From contig CABDVE010000001.1 of NCBI GenBank assembly GCA_901420285.1, forward strand, positions 992,001 through 1,056,000: a stretch of DNA of 64,000 nt, in the 5' to 3' direction. A model generated the notes under the pieces. The model did no database searches. It worked only from the letters and a program-made list of their open reading frames with translations, and was not told where the DNA came from. The first letter of the stretch is position 1. Each line of letters opens with the position of its first letter. This DNA comes from Stutzerimonas stutzeri (GTDB lineage Bacteria; Pseudomonadota; Gammaproteobacteria; Enterobacterales; Pasteurellaceae). A program made the translations under genes and the position numbers. Positions 61,317 to 64,000 of the stretch are shown here, piece by piece.

Positions 61317-62738
61317 CTAGAAACTACGCTCAACAGACAAAAACCATTCCCCACTTTTGCGCGAATAAAATTCAGGAATATTACTGTCAATTTTACGATA
61401 ACGATAATTTAACTTAGGAATAAAGCCTTTCCATTGCAGTTTGTTATGCCATAGGGTAGCGTTAAAATCATATTCCTTATCTTGTCGTTTTTTTGTTGGG
61501 AAATAGAAGTTTTTTGCCCGAAAGTCACGTTTGACATACCGAATACTTAAGCGTGTCGCGAAATCCTTGATTTGCCAGACGGTGCCGAGATTAACACCGC
61601 GACGAAGCGAGGATTCTGCTTTGTCTTTACTGCGATCTAGGCTGCCTTCTACACCGCCGAAAAGTAACCAATTCGCCTTTGCCTGATAACTTAATGCCAG
61701 CGTTGCACCGTTGACATAGCCGTTATGACGGCGTGCAACGTTGGCATCTGCATAGCGTTTTTGCGTGTGGGAAAGCGTGCCGGAGAGCGACCAAAGTGCG
61801 GTTAATTCACGGCGTAAATCTGCGGTAATGCCATAATTTTGGCTATAACGTGGTGCGCCTAACCAATTTTGCTCAAAAAACGGCGTCAATCCTAAAGATT
61901 GTAAGGCGGAACGATGACGATAGCCCAATGCAGCGTAAAGTGATTTTTCGCTGTAATCTTGATTGTCCCAATAATGCACGCCGCCAAAACGGCTGTTTAA
62001 GGTCAAAAAATGATTACCGGCGACATTGATTTCACGGCTTAGACCCAGCCCATAACGAAAACCATGCGCTTTTTGTGGCAAAGATTCTTTGTCTTTTTTA
62101 AAACGCAATTTACCTAACAAAATATCTTGTTGAGATGAGGCGTTATTCACGTTATCGGTTTGGGTATATTGCCATTCTACATCCGCTTTCCAGTCTTGGC
62201 GTTCTTTCATGGAAGCCAAATAACGCTGAGCAAATTGTTGCATGGGTGGAGATAAATCTGACATTGCCCGCTCAAGTTCAATCGCTGCTTGGTGATATTG
62301 TTTATTTTCAAATAGCATCACGCCCAAATCAAAACGTGGATAAGCCAGTTCCGGTTTGTCGTGAAGGATTTTTTGATAAAGCGCAATTGCACCGTTGTAG
62401 TCACGCTCTGTCCTCAACATTGCCCCTAGGGCATAACGATATAGCGTAACATCGTACTGAGGTTGCGATTGATAAAGCGGCAACGTTTGTTTCAATATCC
62501 CCCATTGTTGTTTTACCACACTATAGTTGATCAGTTTTTCCAATTTAGTTTGGGTATTGTCATTGGGTTCAAATGTCATCGGTGCTGAAAGTGCGGTGGA
62601 TTTCTCCTGCGTTTTTATCTGTGGCTCTTCGGTTTTTGGCACAATATTCTTTTCAAAGAAAACAGGCTGTGGTGCTTGGAAGGTTTCGGCTTGAGTAGCT
62701 AAGGGAAGTAGAATGATAAAATAGGGAAGTTTTTTCAT
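61317..62738 (-). CDS. Slam-type surface lipoprotein/effector assembly modulator
   Basis: 473 residues. Signal peptide MKKLPYFIILLPLATQAE, a TPR-like helical domain (about 65-185; LYRYALGAMLRTERDYNGAIALYQKIL, AYPRFDLGVMLFENKQYHQAAIELERAM) and a DUF560 beta-barrel to the C-terminal Phe (WFLSVERSF). Slam proteins help move lipoproteins such as TbpB/HpuA, or soluble hemophores, across the outer membrane. It is directly downstream of a gene with the substrate-type C-terminal barrel. Two canonical uptake signals lie inside (61794-61802 and 62589-62597), and no variant words. Confidence 0.88.
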   Translation of the reverse strand: MKKLPYFIILLPLATQAETFQAPQPVFFEKNIVPKTEEPQIKTQEKSTALSAPMTFEPNDNTQTKLEKLINYSVVKQQWGILKQTLPLYQSQPQYDVTLYRYALGAMLRTERDYNGAIALYQKILHDKPELAYPRFDLGVMLFENKQYHQAAIELERAMSDLSPPMQQFAQRYLASMKERQDWKADVEWQYTQTDNVNNASSQQDILLGKLRFKKDKESLPQKAHGFRYGLGLSREINVAGNHFLTLNSRFGGVHYWDNQDYSEKSLYAALGYRHRSALQSLGLTPFFEQNWLGAPRYSQNYGITADLRRELTALWSLSGTLSHTQKRYADANVARRHNGYVNGATLALSYQAKANWLLFGGVEGSLDRSKDKAESSLRRGVNLGTVWQIKDFATRLSIRYVKRDFRAKNFYFPTKKRQDKEYDFNATLWHNKLQWKGFIPKLNYRYRKIDSNIPEFYSRKSGEWFLSVERSF

Positions 62739-62754
62739 AGTCGATTAGAAAGTA

Positions 62755-62786
62755 ATGCCGTTTAAACCGAAGTTCAAACGGCATTT
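62755..62786. terminator. stem-loop between Slam substrate gene and slam
   Basis: Arms AATGCCGTTT and AAACGGCATT; the U-tract is on the plus strand, and on the minus strand only a weak one follows. It lies in the 66-base gap of the probable operon and may lower slam expression relative to its substrate. Confidence 0.5.
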
Positions 62787-62804
62787 TTATATTAAAGGAA
62801 AAGT

Positions 62805-64000
62805 TTATTTTTGAATTTCACCACGTGTGCCGCCGAAGCCGACTGTATCTTTTCCATCAAGAGAGACTTTACCGCTAATTTCTTCCGCATTTTTACCAAA
62901 GAAATCTAAAGAATAAGAACCTGATTTGTAACCTTGGGTTGCACTAGATGAAATACCAGAGCCTGAAATAGAACCCTGTTCTAATGTAATGTTATTTCCT
63001 AAGCCGGTAATAGTTCCTGAGCCTGTTTTATTTGCAAAATTAACATTGTAATCTAGTGCTCCATTATTTTCGGCATCAAATGCTTTACCACTATAATTAG
63101 CTGTTCCTTCTGTTGGAATCGCTTCTAATTTTGTTTTTAGACCAGTAATTTGTACATTCGATAGTTCATTAATACTAGAAAAATTACGAACACCTGATTT
63201 AGTATCTGCAACAATAATTGAATACGGTTGGTTATAGATTGCTTTGCCGGTAGTAATAGTTTCTCGTACTGAATAGCAATGTCCATTTATGCATTGAGAT
63301 GAAGAGCTACTTGATGTTGCATATTGGTTTTGCTTGAGTCCATTACCATATTGTCCATTATAAATTCCTTTAGCATTATTGATGATAAGTGTTTCAAGGC
63401 TAGCTTTTACAGTGTCTTCACTGGAACCTATATTGTTTTTAGCAAAATCAGTCGCTTGAGAATTATTAAGACCTTCAGCAATAGCAAGTTGGGTTAATTT
63501 TTTTACTTTGAGAGAGCGTTGTAAATTAGTTTTTGATACATTGTCTGCATTATTAATGTTATCTTGCGCAAATTGTTTTGCTTCTTCATCATTTAGCCCA
63601 CTATTTTTGGCTAATTCAATTAATTCAGCAGTTTTTTGTGCGATACGAGCTTCTTCGGCTTTACGAGCTTCTTCGGCTTTACGTGCTTCTTCAGCTTTAC
63701 GTGCTTCTTCAGCTTTACGAGCTTCTTCAGCTTTACGAGCTTCTTCAGCTTTACGAGCTTCTTCAGCTTTACGAGCTTCTTCAGCTTTACGAGCTTCTTC
63801 AGCTTTACGAGCTTCTTCAGCTTTACGAGCTTCTTCAGCTTTACGAGCTTCTTCAGCTTTACGAGCTTCTTCAGCTTTGCGTGCTTCTTCAGCTTTACGA
63901 GCTTCTTCGGCTTTACGAGCTTCTTCGGCTTTACGAGCTTCTTCGGCTTTACGAGCTTCTTCAGCCTTACGAGCTTCTTCAGCCTTACGAGCTTCTTCGG
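62805..64000 (-). CDS. probable Slam-dependent surface protein with KAEEAR stalk (5' end off window)
   Basis: An open frame runs from a TAA at 62805-62807 to the right edge, 398 codons without a start in view. C-terminal part (about the last 95 residues): NYSGKAFDA, GALDYNVNFANKTGSGTITG, GSYSLDFFGKNAEEISGKV and a terminal VGFGGTRGEIQK, the pattern of the eight-stranded TbpB/HpuA-like barrel recognised by Slam. Before it, a Ser/Gly/Asn region with two cysteines (SQCINGHCYS) and a helical KNNAD/EDTV-type stretch; then about 20 copies of KAEEAR predicted as a long charged helix. N-terminus and any lipobox are outside the window. Confidence 0.82.
   Translation of the reverse strand, partial: EEARKAEEARKAEEARKAEEARKAEEARKAEEARKAEEARKAEEARKAEEARKAEEARKAEEARKAEEARKAEEARKAEEARKAEEARKAEEARKAEEARKAEEARKAEEARKAEEARIAQKTAELIELAKNSGLNDEEAKQFAQDNINNADNVSKTNLQRSLKVKKLTQLAIAEGLNNSQATDFAKNNIGSSEDTVKASLETLIINNAKGIYNGQYGNGLKQNQYATSSSSSSQCINGHCYSVRETITTGKAIYNQPYSIIVADTKSGVRNFSSINELSNVQITGLKTKLEAIPTEGTANYSGKAFDAENNGALDYNVNFANKTGSGTITGLGNNITLEQGSISGSGISSSATQGYKSGSYSLDFFGKNAEEISGKVSLDGKDTVGFGGTRGEIQK
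63643..64000 (-). repeat. 18-base tandem repeats encoding KAEEAR, about 20 units
   Basis: Perfect 18-base period from about 63643 to the edge, units differing by silent changes only (AAA GC[T/C] GAA GAA GC[T/A] CGT/C). The array continues beyond the window. Confidence 0.93.

Overview
The window is a piece of a Pasteurellaceae chromosome, closest in flavour to Haemophilus/Aggregatibacter. Reasons: moderately AT-rich DNA; E. coli-like core genes in Pasteurellaceae arrangements (zevAB, thiBPQ behind a TPP riboswitch, a lone znuA, serC-hisC); canonical Haemophilus-type uptake signal sequences (AAGTGCGGT, 11 exact copies found by eye); and a GcvB small RNA divergent from gcvA.

Layout. 1-2430: 3' part of a large membrane protein gene running off the left edge. 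2.6-6.2 kb: ilvE, GcvB sRNA, gcvA, rlmM. 6.2-15.0 kb: tRNA-fMet, mltA, tcdA, two methyltransferase genes, ycaO, gloB, hemA and a DUF2233 gene. 15.1-15.5 kb: tRNA cluster Met-Leu-Gln-Gln. 15.7-18.5 kb: hisC and serC plus a small coiled-coil protein. 18.9-26.4 kb: accessory siderophore-import cassette (TetR regulator, TonB-dependent receptor, two fused permease-ATPase half-transporters, MFS protein), resembling the yersiniabactin uptake genes fyuA-ybtPQX without biosynthesis genes. 26.5-35.3 kb: pepA, lptFG, a SirB2-like protein, a FkbM methyltransferase, ettA, zevAB. 35.4-44.6 kb: tRNA-Asn, uvrB, tRNA-Val, pykA, dnaB, alr, pgi. 44.6-49.0 kb: a sugar-efflux-type MFS gene and a ydiJ-like flavin/FeS oxidoreductase gene split by a poly-A frameshift. 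49.4-58.4 kb: ompA, grxD, TPP riboswitch-thiBPQ, bioB, trxA, ldhA, a cystathionine gamma-synthase-like gene. 58.6-61.2 kb: tRNA-Gly-Cys-Leu, znuA, and a YjbR/EVE-like fusion. 61.3-64.0 kb: a Slam outer-membrane gene and, upstream in the same operon, its probable surface substrate with a long KAEEAR repeat stalk running off the right edge.

The most striking signal is a 12-base word, AGCACCGCATTG (reverse complement CAATGCGGTGCT), found 36 times exactly on both strands, in genes and between genes, where about 0.01 copy is expected by chance. It shares TGCGGT with the Haemophilus uptake signal and in one reading frame (Thr-Ala-Leu) it is a synonymous rewrite of it. It also forms two tandem arrays with a 24-base period and two inverted pairs that look like transcription terminators. 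Canonical uptake signals are rarer, and 7 of the 11 lie in the two accessory loci (siderophore cassette and Slam/USS region). I infer that this lineage may have shifted to a divergent uptake-signal dialect and that the accessory loci came from relatives using the standard one.
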